Shown piece by piece: positions 36,165 through 46,333 of a stretch of 64,000 nucleotides of DNA. Each line of letters begins with the position of its first letter. The first letter of the stretch is position 1. The stretch is from Rhyacophila brunnea (lineage: Eukaryota; Arthropoda; Insecta; Trichoptera; Rhyacophilidae). Both the position numbers and the translations under genes were made by a program. Under the pieces are notes generated by a model that worked only from the letters and a program-made list of their open reading frames with translations, was not told the DNA's origin and did no database searches. The stretch spans positions 2,046,001-2,110,000 of the forward strand of contig JAGYXB010002069.1 of the NCBI GenBank assembly GCA_022495005.1, written 5' to 3'.

Positions 36165-37240
36165 ACATGTTTCTTAATGATAAGTTTTACCCCAGCTTAC
36201 AGTGAATTAAGTAGAGGGCGCCAGAAACATATTCTCTTGGCTACCACTCAATCTCCAAGGCTTTGCTGGTCTGATACGACCGGCACAGGATAGAGGGACG
36301 TACTTACTGTAATCTGGTCGTCAACCTTCGATAGAAGACGGCATCAAAAGAATAATTTATAAAGTCTATGAATAATAATATTATACTTGCATAATTGTTC
36401 ACTGTAAATTTTTATTCGGAATTGCCCATTTTGAACTGGGAGAATACATAATATAATATATTATTATTTTTAACAAAAAGGCAGGTCAAGGACATTTTAA
36501 TAAAATTACCATTGCAATTTAATCAATATTTATCGTTGAATCATGCCCGGAATTTTATAAATGAGCCAATCAAAATGATATTACTGGCATATTTTATATC
36601 TAAAAATGCTGTTCAAATATTAATTGATTAAGTATATTTTATTTTTGAATAAAATTATAATTGAAAGTTTGCGCAGAATTCAACAACGCAGATTTCGAAC
36701 GGTTCATAGTAAATTTAAAATTCTGAATTATTCCATTAGTGTTGCCAAAATAACATTTTTCTTGCCTGACTGTCATTTTTACATAATATGCATCTAAATA
36801 TTTTAATAATAATAATTTCCACAAAATCATATTAATAAGTAAGTATGTAGGTAATATGTAATGGAAATGAGATCAATTTTTATCGAATTCATATTTTGTA
36901 GTTCCATAGTTTTTTTTTTTTTTAAATTGTTATTAAGTTTGTCTGGTTGTTGTCGGTTTAAGTTTAAGGGTGCCAGAGGCAAACAGTATTGAAAATAGCC
37001 GATATACTGGATTATTTGTTAGGCTAGATTAAGTTAAGTTATGTTAGGTTAGGTTTTCATTTTTGAATATTAATGAATTTTGCAAAAATCAGCTATGAAA
37101 ATTAGCGTGGTTCCCGCCTGGCTTTCCTTAAAACGACTTGTACAGGTTGTGTTTGTTTTTATATAGGTACCTACGTATTTATTACTTAAACACTTTAAAA
37201 TGTAAATTCTCAAATTGTAAGCTTCGTATTATCCCGCTAG
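36165..37240. other. Intronic; inverted fragment of the TTTCACGGT foldback family
   Basis: About 36960-37145 is the reverse complement of the interior of the 23931-24345 element (GCCGATATACTGGATTATTTGTTAGG; TTGGCGTGGTTCCGCC-like sequence). Elsewhere nothing is recognised. Confidence 0.45.
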
Positions 37241-37245
37241 GTGCC

Positions 37246-37558
37246 TCTGTGCATATATTCTATTCACAAGACTGCTTTCGGTCCGCTACCGCAGCTATAT
37301 AGGGTAGGAAAGTATCGAATTATGAACACTTATTGTAACAATTACAATAAGTTAGCCGTCTAAACTGTCAAAACTGTAGATTTCGCTCTAAAATTTATCA
37401 CAGCTCACAGCTAAGAGCGGTGCTGTTAAAACATAGCATTTATTGTAACAATTACAACTAACTTATTGTAATTATTACAATAAGTGCTAATACTTGGATA
37501 CCTACTTTCCTACCCTAGATAGCGGCCGAAAGCAGTCTTGTGTATAATAGATGCGCTG
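37246..37558. mobile_element. Foldback MITE with CACAAGACTGCTTTCGG ends, 313 bp
   Basis: The left end GTGCATATATTCTATTCACAAG... and the reverse complement of the right end, CAGCGCATCTATTATACACA, lead into the shared blocks CACAAGACTGCTTTCGG and TAGGGTAGGAAAGTA. The interior holds near-palindromic CTTATTGTAACAATTACAA blocks on both sides. A related copy is at 60052-60336. Confidence 0.75.
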
Positions 37559-37559
37559 G

Positions 37560-37890
37560 TAGGTGGAGTGTGCTTCGCATTTTGTTAATACCATTTTTTA
37601 ATCCATGGGTCTCCGATGATTTCCCCGTGCGCCAGCATTCCTCCGAGTCGGACGGTACGCTAAAATTCGTGAGATCTCGTCGCCGGGCCTTCGCGTTGAT
37701 GAGAGGACACGGTGCGCACCTGGCGGGGGTGGGGGAGGCCGGGGCGAGGGCGGCGCTCGTAACACAGGTAGCGCGGGCTGCCGGCAATGTGGCATGGCGG
37801 GCAAAGCCGGCCCGCGCGAGGCTCACTCCGCAGGAAGGAATGCAGGCGCACCGCATTCCTCCACACAAACACATTCACACTTGATTACTC
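37560..37890 (-). other. CpG-rich island in ex intron, possibly a degraded antisense ex-like exon
   Basis: This is a GC-rich block resembling the first ex coding exon in composition. On the minus strand an open frame of 119 codons (37515-37874) contains CPLINAKARRRDL, compared with CLLVDAKARVRDL of ex exon 1, preceded in both by an Ala/Pro-rich segment. The frame has no clear splice sites and is overlapped by open frames on the other strand, as GC-rich DNA often is. It may be a decayed partial duplicate, a promoter-like CpG island, or chance. Confidence 0.3.
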
Positions 37891-37918
37891 CGCAAAGGTG
37901 CATTCACACGCGCTATTG

Positions 37919-38737
37919 CAGTGTTTCTAAACCTTTTTAGCGGCACGCACAGTGGCGGGTTTACGAACACACAATGACGTTAAAAAATAAAATACAAATC
38001 ATAAATCGCACCCTTTAACTTAGTGCGTCCCAAACTGCGCGGGACCTCTGGGGGCGCAGGCTTCTTATTTATTAATAAATATTTTTTTACAATCATAACG
38101 TACGTATATATTTAAATTTCTCAGATAAGAACACGTTATTCAAAACTTTCAATTAAAATTATAGAAAATAAATAATAATACTACCTATCAAAAGAAGACT
38201 TGTTCAAATTCAAATTTATTTATTTTTATACACCGTGAACATTACAAATTATAAATTTAATACATTCAAAAACAGTGTAAAGAAGCAATAAATATATGCA
38301 GTATCACATAAGCAGTGTGAAAAGTAAAGTATAAGGTACAAAAATTATAAAGCATGGAAGCACACCGAATGAGCGAAGTAGACCCTATTTTAAGAATTTA
38401 TAAAACAACGTCCATCTATAGGTACTCATCTCACGTAGGTGGAATATATCAACATCCGAAACGATTTGGTTGAACAGAGTTAGTCTGCATGGGAGACACT
38501 ATTAGAAGTCAATTAATATTTCGGATTAAACAGAGAAAGTTCTTTGCAATTCAGATCCATGAAGCTACTGATAGTATTACAAATTACGCACATTAATAGT
38601 TTTTGTTAGATATCCGCATGACTCACAGCTTTATGACGATTTTCTTTTATGCCAGAAAAAAATTCGACGGAGGGAGGCCTAAGATATTTTTTTTCAGATT
38701 TTGGGAAACGTGCTATTAAAAAGTTTGGAAAACACTG
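37919..38737. mobile_element. hAT-like element, 819 bp, composite
   Basis: The left end CAGTGTTTCTAAACCTTTTT and the reverse complement of the right end, CAGTGTTTTCCAAACTTTTT, are matching hAT-style termini. Inside are a CAGTGGCGGGTTTA terminus at 37951 and TTCAAATTCAAATTTATTTA at about 38215, the latter like the 3' tail of an insect non-LTR element in reverse. The flanks do not form a clear duplication. Confidence 0.65.
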
Positions 38738-38739
38738 CG

Positions 38740-39775
38740 TTTAACTAAAACTGATCACCGCTCTTCGATTCCTCTGCTAAGGCCGACTATATTCAGGCAG
38801 TGAATTACGGTGGTGGTGCTAGTTATTGATTAAATGCAATTCATCAACTTACATGTTCGCAATAAATGAAGATTTTCGATTGGATATTTCGTTCAAATTA
38901 TTAGATACCAGTTATTTCGATATGCAACAATCATCATTTTGTAGTTTACCATAATATTGCATTACAAGTATTGGCATGGTTTAATTGAATTTTAAAAACT
39001 AACCAACACTACAATTTCTAGTAAACAAATACGTATGACTAACAAAGTTTAGTGTGCACTAGAAATTGCCAATTCATAACTTTGCACTCCGGTTCTAGGA
39101 TGAAAGTGATGTAATATATTCTAAAATATTTTTATTACATATTATTTTATCTATTTATTTTCTTAGTTTTTTTATGTAGTAGGTACTTACATAATATATT
39201 AATAGAAGTAAATATTATTTGATCTAATTTCATGCGAGGTAATCAGGCAAAGAGGCGTATCAGTATAGTAAAGAGTGCAAAAAAGTTATAAAGCGTATAC
39301 TCTACTTGGTCGGATTTATAACAGCCTACTTTCATCCATTGCTACTGCTATTTACACATACCTTTAATACCTACTTTCAAAGATAAGTATGACTTGATAC
39401 TTACGAGCTTTTACTTGCAACGTATTTTTATTTAACCAATCGTAATTATTAGAAAAAATAATATATCTGAAATATAAATGAATGCAGATGATGTGAACGG
39501 CGCTTTTGGTCGGTGGCCACTCCAATTGCACATTGTTTACGGCGTTTACGCTTACCCCGATGCCCGAGTTGCCCGGAGTGCCTCAAACTGCCCGCGGTTC
39601 CTGCAAAACACTACTTTATTATTTTTATTCCGTTCATCTCCTAGGTATATTTAAAAGAAATTTCTTTTATCTATTCATTCACTATTGGGACATTGGTTTT
39701 CTGTGCCTCAGTGATGATTTTAGCCGTCTCTTCCCTGTTTGTCACTGCCCTAAAATTAAACCTGTCTCTGGGACG
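38740..39775. other. Intronic; scraps of foldback and CTATATTCAGGC repeats
   Basis: About 38790-38950 matches 16630-16800. About 38975-39070 is an end fragment of the CAGTGGCGAAGGG foldback (AATTTTAAAAACTAACCAACAC, TAGTGTGCACTA). No gene is seen. Confidence 0.4.
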
Positions 39776-39778
39776 TAA

Positions 39779-40118
39779 AACATTTCACCGAGAGCTTTCT
39801 TATTGGAAAGAGATGACCGTATATTATACAGTCTCCAATTTTATTGCTGATTATTGCATTTATTGCATAGCTGATTTCGGCAAAATTCATGAACCTAACA
39901 AAATCCAGTATATTTGCTATTTTCCAAATTTGTTTGCTGCTGGCTTCCTGTAAAGTGTAAACTGGCAAGAACCATGTTTTATTTAGACATGAATTTTATG
40001 TCAGTACTATACGACCCAAAAAGGTTGTACGGTCTTTAATATACGGCAATATATTTCCGATACAACATTTCACGGTGAAGTGTGATACGGCGAACTGTAT
40101 ACGTACAAGTTTCCGGAC
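39779..40118 (+). mobile_element. TTTCACGGT foldback family, second copy
   Basis: It runs from ACATTTCACCGAGAGCTTTC to TTTCACGGTGAAGTGTGATA and TACGTACAAGTTTCCGGACAC, with the shared middle TTTGTTTGCTGCTGGCTTCC and AGACATGAATTTTATGTCAG. Confidence 0.6.
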
Positions 40119-40565
40119 ACGAAAATTAAACCAGTTCTCTTGAATGATAGATGTATAAGTTGATATCAGCTCTCGAACAGCATGCAGTGGCCAAATTATG
40201 CATTTTTTTTTAGTTTTTACTCCTAAGTACCTACCTGTATAGCCAGGCCGCGGCAATGACTATGAATTTCGACCGTAGTGCCAATTATTGCTGACACCTT
40301 ACACTTGTAATGGTTCTTGTAGAAAACGATGATTGCTTATATCAGTGATGCACAAACTGCGGCCCAAAATGGCATTTGTTTCCGCCCAAAATAACATGTT
40401 AACCTACTCCTTCACCAAATTTTTCATTGAATACGACAAAATTTAATTTCCTATAATATAAATTCTATCTTGCAAATACATATTATGTATGTAACGCAGA
40501 GAGTGATTGGAGTAGCTTATAATAAGTAACTATTACATTAAACATAATAAAATGATTGTCTCGAC

Positions 40566-40779
40566 CAGTGATGCCAACCGTACTATAGTTATAGTACAAT
40601 ACTATAATTTTGATTCCGCGAAAAATGTAAAATACTATAACTTTACGCCAAATATACCAAAATACTATAATTTTAAAGGATTCAAGAAGAAAAATGTTCC
40701 TGTACTATATATTTTTTAGAAATACTATAATTTTTACGCTTTTGTACTATAATCAGCATAGAAAAAGATGGCAACACTG
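40566..40779 (+). mobile_element. hAT MITE, 214 bp, perfect 8-bp target duplication (copy 2)
   Basis: It is near-identical to 14980-15193 and exactly the same length. The duplication GTCTCGAC lies at 40558-40565 and 40780-40787. The ends are CAGTGATGCCAACCG and CAGTGTTGCCATC (reverse complement). Confidence 0.92.
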
Positions 40780-41960
40780 GTCTCGACCAACACTTTTACC
40801 CACTGTGGCTCGTGAAAAATTACGAAATGGACAAGTTTCAAATAGATTGTGCACCGCTTTATATTGATAAAAATATATGCATTCGAAAACAGGTTACCGC
40901 ATTTCATTCTAAGGAAAAAAAAATAATGTGCACTACCATCGGAACTCAAAATTTAATTTCACGTCAATTATTTTTACTCATTTAATACGTACTTAAGAAA
41001 ATGCAAATAAGCAAGCAGGTACTAGCATAAATTACTTCACTCTGTCATGCTCCAGCTCGGCCTAGCGGCTCGTGACATGTCAGGTCCTGCAGCGCGTAGA
41101 TCGTTCTCGTAGCGATGCTGCAGGGTGAGGTAGAACCGACTGATCAACCGTATAACAAATGCCCGGAGTGTCAGCGTCGGACTAGGTACCTACATGTCAC
41201 AGCTAATAGAGCTATAATGTTTATTGACCCTTTCACTAATGATTTTGTTTTCTTATATTAGTGTATAATATTGTAAATTTCCATGATTTTGCGAGCCGGG
41301 TTTCACCTTTCGGCAACTACAAACTTCAAGGGAACCGGGTTGCAAAAAACCATATCATGGAAATGTAAAATTTCAGACAGGTAAAATGGCAATAGTGCAG
41401 GCTACTCATTTAAGTGTTGGTATCATTACTTTCAAATAAATGACACAAACACCGTTCCAAAGTGATTTCATCGTGACTGCAATACCAGAAAAATATGCGC
41501 TTCCTCTACCCAAAATTAAACTTATTATATTCAATTTCTATCACATACCCACAGTCGATAGTATTATGATTGCTATATTACATTGTCAGTGGAGTGCAGT
41601 AACTTTTGTTTTTAGGCCGTTTTGAGTATCCGAGACTGGCTTGTTGGGAGACTCCTTCTTACCAAAAATTTGCATATGCGATATGCCACCAAAGGGTGTT
41701 ACAAATCCATCTGTCGATTTTTTATACTTTGATTGTTTAACATTTAGATTGTGAAACATTTTGACGAAGCGATCACCTCACCTTCTTCATCGAAAACCAC
41801 TACCTATTTGCCACATAAAGCTTAGTCCAGGTGACACGATCAATCATTGAACCACAATGAATTAAAAGTTATAAATAACGGACAAAAGTATTTTACGCTG
41901 CTTTATTGAAAACCTAGTCAGGGTATTTATTAGAATCCAAACATAATCTCTGCCATCACT
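40780..41960. other. Intronic; CpG-rich patch at 41040-41190
   Basis: The patch at 41040-41190 is GC-rich and shares sequence with 27370-27600. On the minus strand it can be read RFYLTLQHRYENDLRA, which is suggestive but not assignable. The rest is unremarkable. Confidence 0.3.
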
Positions 41961-41964
41961 CTTG

Positions 41965-42255
41965 CCAGGAACATAAAAACATCGCACAGATACTAATAGG
42001 CCTCGGAGTATTGCGAACCGATCTAAAAAGATTTAAATTAAGGGAAGATGCCTGCTGTCTATGTGACAGCTACACATTTCAAACCATGTGGCATGTCATC
42101 AACGACTGCCCAATACTAGAAAAGGAGCGATGGAGTCTCAGAACTCTCTGTAGACAACATAATCATGAATTGATCTCACGAAATACTAAACAAAACAACA
42201 CAAGAACACTACACAAAGTATTTAATTCTGGCCATAAGAAATTTTAAAACATAAA
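41965..42255 (+). pseudogene. LINE C-terminal fragment with CCHC-like motif
   Basis: The frame around 42011-42247 reads DLKRFKLREDACCLCD...TMWHVINDCP. The spacing C-x2-C...H...C is the C-terminal cysteine motif following the RNase H region in Jockey/R1/I-type non-LTR retrotransposons. It is only about 80 codons long and lacks the rest of the element, so it is a 5'-truncated remnant. It ends just before the next ex exon. Confidence 0.6.
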
Positions 42256-42513
42256 TGGAGGAACATAACTAAACTGCACATCAATGTAATTACTCCTCTC
42301 AACCAAACTATACGAAAAAAGCAAAGGCATGGTATTAATTTTTCTCCCTCATTTTCTCTTGTCGCTGTCCTAAATAATTCTAAAACAATTTGGATGAACG
42401 CAGATATTACCCTATTTATTTCATAGATTTTGTGTCTGTTATAATAGGCACACGTCGTCATTCAGGCATGGAAAAGAATACATTATAATATATTGTTTTT
42501 TTTGTTATTTCAG

Positions 42514-42593
42514 GCGGCGATTACCTCTTCCCCGACCTCGAGAGCAAGCTTTCCAAATATGCACCCAAAAGTTGGCGATCATCACACACACAC
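42514..42593 (+). CDS. ex: expanded (ex) homologue, coding exon 2 (FERM F1, end)
   Basis: This 80-nt exon is bounded by TTATTTCAG and GTGAGT. It completes the split Gly codon and encodes GGDYLFPDLESKLSKYAPKS plus WRSSHTH (residues 95-121). The block (YLF.D.E.KLSKY.PK.W) is the signature end of the F1 lobe in Expanded and its FRMD6/Willin relatives. It finishes in phase 0. It is too short to stand out as an ORF but is unambiguous when joined to its neighbours. Confidence 0.9.
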
Positions 42594-44034
42594 GTGAGTC
42601 CAAATCCTAGATTATATTGATAATTTACTGAACGTACTTAGTTCGGAATACCTCAAAAACATATATATTAGAAAAAATATTGGTGCCGGGTGGTACTCGA
42701 ATCCATTGGATTCAGACTTGCTTTAACAATTTTTAAAACTCTGTATGCAAGGTGTTAATTCAAGGTAGCTGGTATTTAGCTTAATTTATTTCTTAATATT
42801 GTGTATTACTTTACATTTTCCAAAAATTAATCTGAAATGCGCAGGGATGTATCTTTTGATCAGTTCCAATTTTTTTAATATCATTTTGAAATCGATAACA
42901 GATGTACAAAACAAATGAAAATAGCGTTGCTGTCATTCGCATTCCACACTGAAATATTGTTGTCCAATGAATTATACGTGCAAAGCATTTAAAAGAATTA
43001 TTGGAAGGTTTTAGAAGACATTCAGGGCATTTAATTGTAGAAATAATACTTTTACAAAAATTATTAACTAAAATTTAAATAATATTTTTTCATACCTACA
43101 TCCTTGAATCTACTTTCCACCTAGTACCTATAATATAATTCAAAACGGAATCATTCTCTCCGTTCTCTTCTTGCTTTTAATCGACACATGCTTTAGCTTC
43201 ATTAATAAGTACATTGCAATGTTCGCTCCTAAGTAGATCATATTATGGGCCTCCACACAGAGGTCATCGGTCACTCGGTCCTTGGATTGGAGGCACACAT
43301 TCAAATACAACATGCGTTTGTCAACCAATGGTTCGGGCCCACCACCCCCGGCTTCAGATATATTATGTAGGTAGATCATATAGGGAAGAGCAATTCATAT
43401 TGTCAGATAAAAAACAAAACAGTGAGAATCTCAACTGCTGCAAAACACTGCGACATTAAATTTAATAATGAACATAAATAATATAGTATGTTTATCTTAC
43501 GAATGTTTGTCCCCACTCTTTGAATTTTGCTACTGTACATTCCGTGTAGGGTAGTAAATTGGTTGTAAATTGAATACTATATAATTGCTTTAATATTTGT
43601 ACCAAACATTTCGCTTTCGTATTTATCACAGCTTTTGAAATTTTTCATACTGTCCTCCTGTAAACGGGATCTTTTAAAAATAATTATTTTATTGTCTCAA
43701 AAAATTAATTAATCACATTATGTATTTACAAAAATAAGTACAATATACAATAGTGTAGTTAAACAAGTATTCTGTATTTTATAGTGGGTTTACTATTTTA
43801 AAAATATTATATCAGCTGGTTATTTCACTATTTGACAAAACTAAAATATTCTCAAATCTTGTGTATTGTTCATTGAACAAAAAATGTAGTTGAATTATTT
43901 TTGAAGTAGGAATACCTACTTACTATATACTTAAAGAAATTACATAGGATGATGGTAGAATCCGAAACTTTATGGGTGTTGAATCTTGAAGTATTGTTGG
44001 GAAAAAAATTGAAAGGAAATTTTTGGTTTTTCAG
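42594..44034 (+). other. ex: Intron 2 of ex, 1,441 bp
   Basis: Bounded by GTGAGT and a T-rich TTTTTCAG, phase 0. It contains a truncated tRNA-SINE tail on the minus strand (42661-42735). Confidence 0.8.
42661..42735 (-). repeat. Truncated tRNA-derived SINE, 3' half
   Basis: On the minus strand it reads a box-B-like GGATTCGAGTACC followed by CCCGGCACCAATATTTTTTC. The second part is shared with 52618-52710, where box A is also present. Confidence 0.45.
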
Positions 44035-46203
44035 GGTCTGGACGCTAACGGCCGGCCGCTCCTGGAGCTGCATCTCCGCGTGCAGTTCTATGTGGAGAGC
44101 GCCGCCCTCCTGAAGGATGCGGCGTCACGACGCCAGTACGCCATGCAACTTGAGGAGGCAGAGTCGCGCGTGACGTTGCCACCGGCCGCCAGGGAGCGCC
44201 TCCGCCTTGCCAGGATTGCCGACGACGAGGCAGACGCAGACCTGCGGTACCTCCGCGAAGCATGCGCCCTTGACCAGCTTAACGCACACTGCTACCGGTT
44301 GCGCGCGCACAAGCGGGAGCCCGAACCGGGATCCGTGAGGCTCTATGTCCGCGCCGCGGGCCTCGCCGTCGCTCCTGACACCCGTCCGCCTGCGTCCTTC
44401 CCCTGGCCATCCATCGGCAAGCTCAGCTTCGATCGAAAGAAGTTCGAGATCCGCGCCGGGGAGAGCAGGATCACACTCTACTCGTCAGATGACGAGAAGA
44501 GCAAGTTGCTGCTCTCCCTGTGCAGAGATACCCACCAATTCTCGATGAAGATGACCCCCGACCTGGCTGACGCCCTCTATCGCGACGGAGATGCGGAGTT
44601 TGTCTTCGGAGAGAGGCCCCCACCAGATCCCGAAAAGGGCGAACAGAGGACTTCCCTCGTGTCGAGTACCAGTTCAAACACGACATCAGGCATTGCGAGT
44701 GATCGGGTCCCCTCCGAAGATGAACCCGAGATAATGATTGATTGTCCTCCGGTGCAGGGTGCCGCCGTGACGACCGATTACCCAGCTGCGTCAAGCGAGA
44801 CGAGTGGCGTCTACACTGCAGAGGGTTCTGCCGCGCTCCCCGCCGTCGACGACTGTACGGACGGGGACGAGACCCTTTATGCAGGAAATGCCGCCGCGTC
44901 TGAGTGCACAAGCTTTTTCGGAGACAGTTACGCGTCTGGTGACAGTGTAGATGGGCCGGATCCAGGCCCCGGCTTTCGAGGTCGCGCCGATTCGGAGGCC
45001 AGCGCCGGGTCGTTTCGCGGCGATGGCAGCGACCCAACCGATCGCCTGCAAGGACCCCTCAGTGCTGAAGAACTGAGCGACCTAATCGTCGCGCGATCCG
45101 GCTATCCAGTCCCTCCTAGACCTCCGGAACGGGACAGCGATTATGTCACTTTGTCTCGATCTTCGGCAGGCATCTGCTACCCTGCCTTGCCAGAAATCCA
45201 CTCGCCCTGCGGAGATGATTATCCTGATAGAGGATGCTCTCCCCGTCCACCAGAGCCTCCAAAGAGGATCGACAGTGCACGAGTTAGAGACGAATCGAGT
45301 ATATCAGCTGAGAGTATGTGCGGGCCACCTCCTCTGTTCGGTCGCAGTTGTGGCACTTTGTCCGACAGCAGAAACTTTCTCTCGGCGGGATCCTTCTCCG
45401 CCAGTCTGAGGGAATTGCGTCTCGGTATTCCTGTGCGGGAACCTCCTCCGTATCCAGGCAGAGCAGGACCGGCTCGATTCCCACCTTCCAGACCTCGCGC
45501 CATCGAACCGGCGCGAGCGGTCCCCGTGCCCCCGCCTCCGCCACTTACCGTTTATACCAGCCAACTGGCGCGGTCCCAGATCGAGCAGTACCGACGTCAG
45601 CTTTACAGTGATGTCGACTACGTAATCTACCCCCTGCAAGATCCTGCCATCAGCCACCGAGACTACTTAGACAGCAAAGTGGCTGCCGCGTGTCCGAGGG
45701 GGTCCCTGTGCCGTGGCAACGGATCGCAGGTATCCGATTCCTACATCCGCCTACCTCCATGTGTGGCCCCGCCAAGACGTCAACCTCCACCTCCCCCATT
45801 CGCGTCTGTTCCTCGGGACTGCGCCTCAACCCTTGGGAGAGCCCGACGCCTACCCCCACCTCCTCCGCCCGCTTATCCTCGCCGGCCACCACCACGGGAG
45901 CCTCCGCCTGCCCGAGACCCAGCGGGGCCCATCGACATCAAGACCCTGCGGGAAAAAAGCAAGAACCTCGACCTGCCTCTCATCTCTGCCCTGTGCAACG
46001 ACCGGTCGCTGCTGAAGCAGACCGAGGCATTCGTGATGCCCGAGCGCCACGATGGCCGATCAATTGGGAGCCGGGCCAAGACCGAAGGTCGGAGAGGTTT
46101 CCGACGAAACCCGGGAGATGCCCTTCCGGACCTCCCCCTGCCCGCCGCCCGCGCCACGGCTAACACGTACGTGCCCGATCCGCGGCCCCCGGCCATCGCC
46201 TAG
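44035..46203 (+). CDS. ex: expanded (ex) homologue, coding exon 3 (FERM F2-F3 and C-terminal tail)
   Basis: It contributes residues 122-843 of an 843-residue protein and stops at TAG 46201-46203. GLDANGRPLLELHLRVQFYV joins F1 to F2. F2 is helical to about residue 210. F3 is recognised by PWPSIGKLSFDRKKFEI (244-260) and CRDTHQFSMKM (about 284-294). The tail is rich in Pro, Ser and Arg. It holds PPPY (591-594) and PPAY (732-735), PPxY motifs of the kind that bind WW domains of Yorkie and Kibra, and a conserved block LREKSKNLDLPLISALCNDR (about 759-778). At 843 residues it is well short of Drosophila Expanded (about 1,430). The exon is GC-rich, which opens many antisense frames that are not genes. 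FRMD6-like naming is an alternative. Confidence 0.88.
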   Translation, partial: GLDANGRPLLELHLRVQFYVESAALLKDAASRRQYAMQLEEAESRVTLPPAARERLRLARIADDEADADLRYLREACALDQLNAHCYRLRAHKREPEPGSVRLYVRAAGLAVAPDTRPPASFPWPSIGKLSFDRKKFEIRAGESRITLYSSDDEKSKLLLSLCRDTHQFSMKMTPDLADALYRDGDAEFVFGERPPPDPEKGEQRTSLVSSTSSNTTSGIASDRVPSEDEPEIMIDCPPVQGAAVTTDYPAASSETSGVYTAEGSAALPAVDDCTDGDETLYAGNAAASECTSFFGDSYASGDSVDGPDPGPGFRGRADSEASAGSFRGDGSDPTDRLQGPLSAEELSDLIVARSGYPVPPRPPERDSDYVTLSRSSAGICYPALPEIHSPCGDDYPDRGCSPRPPEPPKRIDSARVRDESSISAESMCGPPPLFGRSCGTLSDSRNFLSAGSFSASLRELRLGIPVREPPPYPGRAGPARFPPSRPRAIEPARAVPVPPPPPLTVYTSQLARSQIEQYRRQLYSDVDYVIYPLQDPAISHRDYLDSKVAAACPRGSLCRGNGSQVSDSYIRLPPCVAPPRRQPPPPPFASVPRDCASTLGRARRLPPPPPPAYPRRPPPREPPPARDPAGPIDIKTLREKSKNLDLPLISALCNDRSLLKQTEAFVMPERHDGRSIGSRAKTEGRRGFRRNPGDALPDLPLPAARATANTYVPDPRPPAIA

Positions 46204-46328
46204 CGTCCGCGACAGACTGACAGAAACTTAGATTTAATTTTACCGCGAGCTACCGGGCTCGCTCGTACTCTTGTATACCGCCAATAGTATTATAAATAAT
46301 AACGCGAACAAATATATCTCTCCTTGTT
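46204..46328 (+). terminator. Shared 3' end of ex and CD98hc
   Basis: The space between the two stop codons is 125 bp. For ex the only near-canonical poly(A) signal is TATAAA at 46291-46296 (or AATATA at about 46310), followed by a T-rich TCTCTCCTTGTTTTATTTC. For CD98hc, AATAAA lies at 46333-46328 on the minus strand and overlaps its stop codon. Cleavage 10-30 nt beyond each signal would give overlapping or abutting 3' ends. Confidence 0.6.
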
Positions 46329-46333
46329 TTATT
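46328..46333 (-). terminator. CD98hc: AATAAA signal overlapping the CD98hc stop codon
   Basis: On the minus strand the end of the gene reads GAG AAA TAA AAC. The hexamer AATAAA spans the last Lys codon and the TAA stop. No other canonical signal lies within the next 125 bp. Confidence 0.65.

Larger units (their letters stand above)
26559..42513 (+). other. ex: Intron 1 between ex coding exons, about 16 kb
   Basis: It is bounded by GTGAGT at 26559 and a T-rich tract ending TTTCAG at 42513, and joins phase 1 to phase 1 so that a Gly codon is completed across it. It holds most of the transposons of the centre of the window and several small CpG-rich islands, on which see the findings. Long introns in this position may carry enhancers, but none can be recognised from sequence alone. 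Confidence 0.75.

Noticed and set aside
44471..46196. Several long ORFs (up to 188 codons) antisense or out of frame within the last ex exon
   Set aside because: They arise from the high GC content of this exon. Only the plus-strand frame has domain motifs, splice-phase continuity and the conserved C-terminal block.
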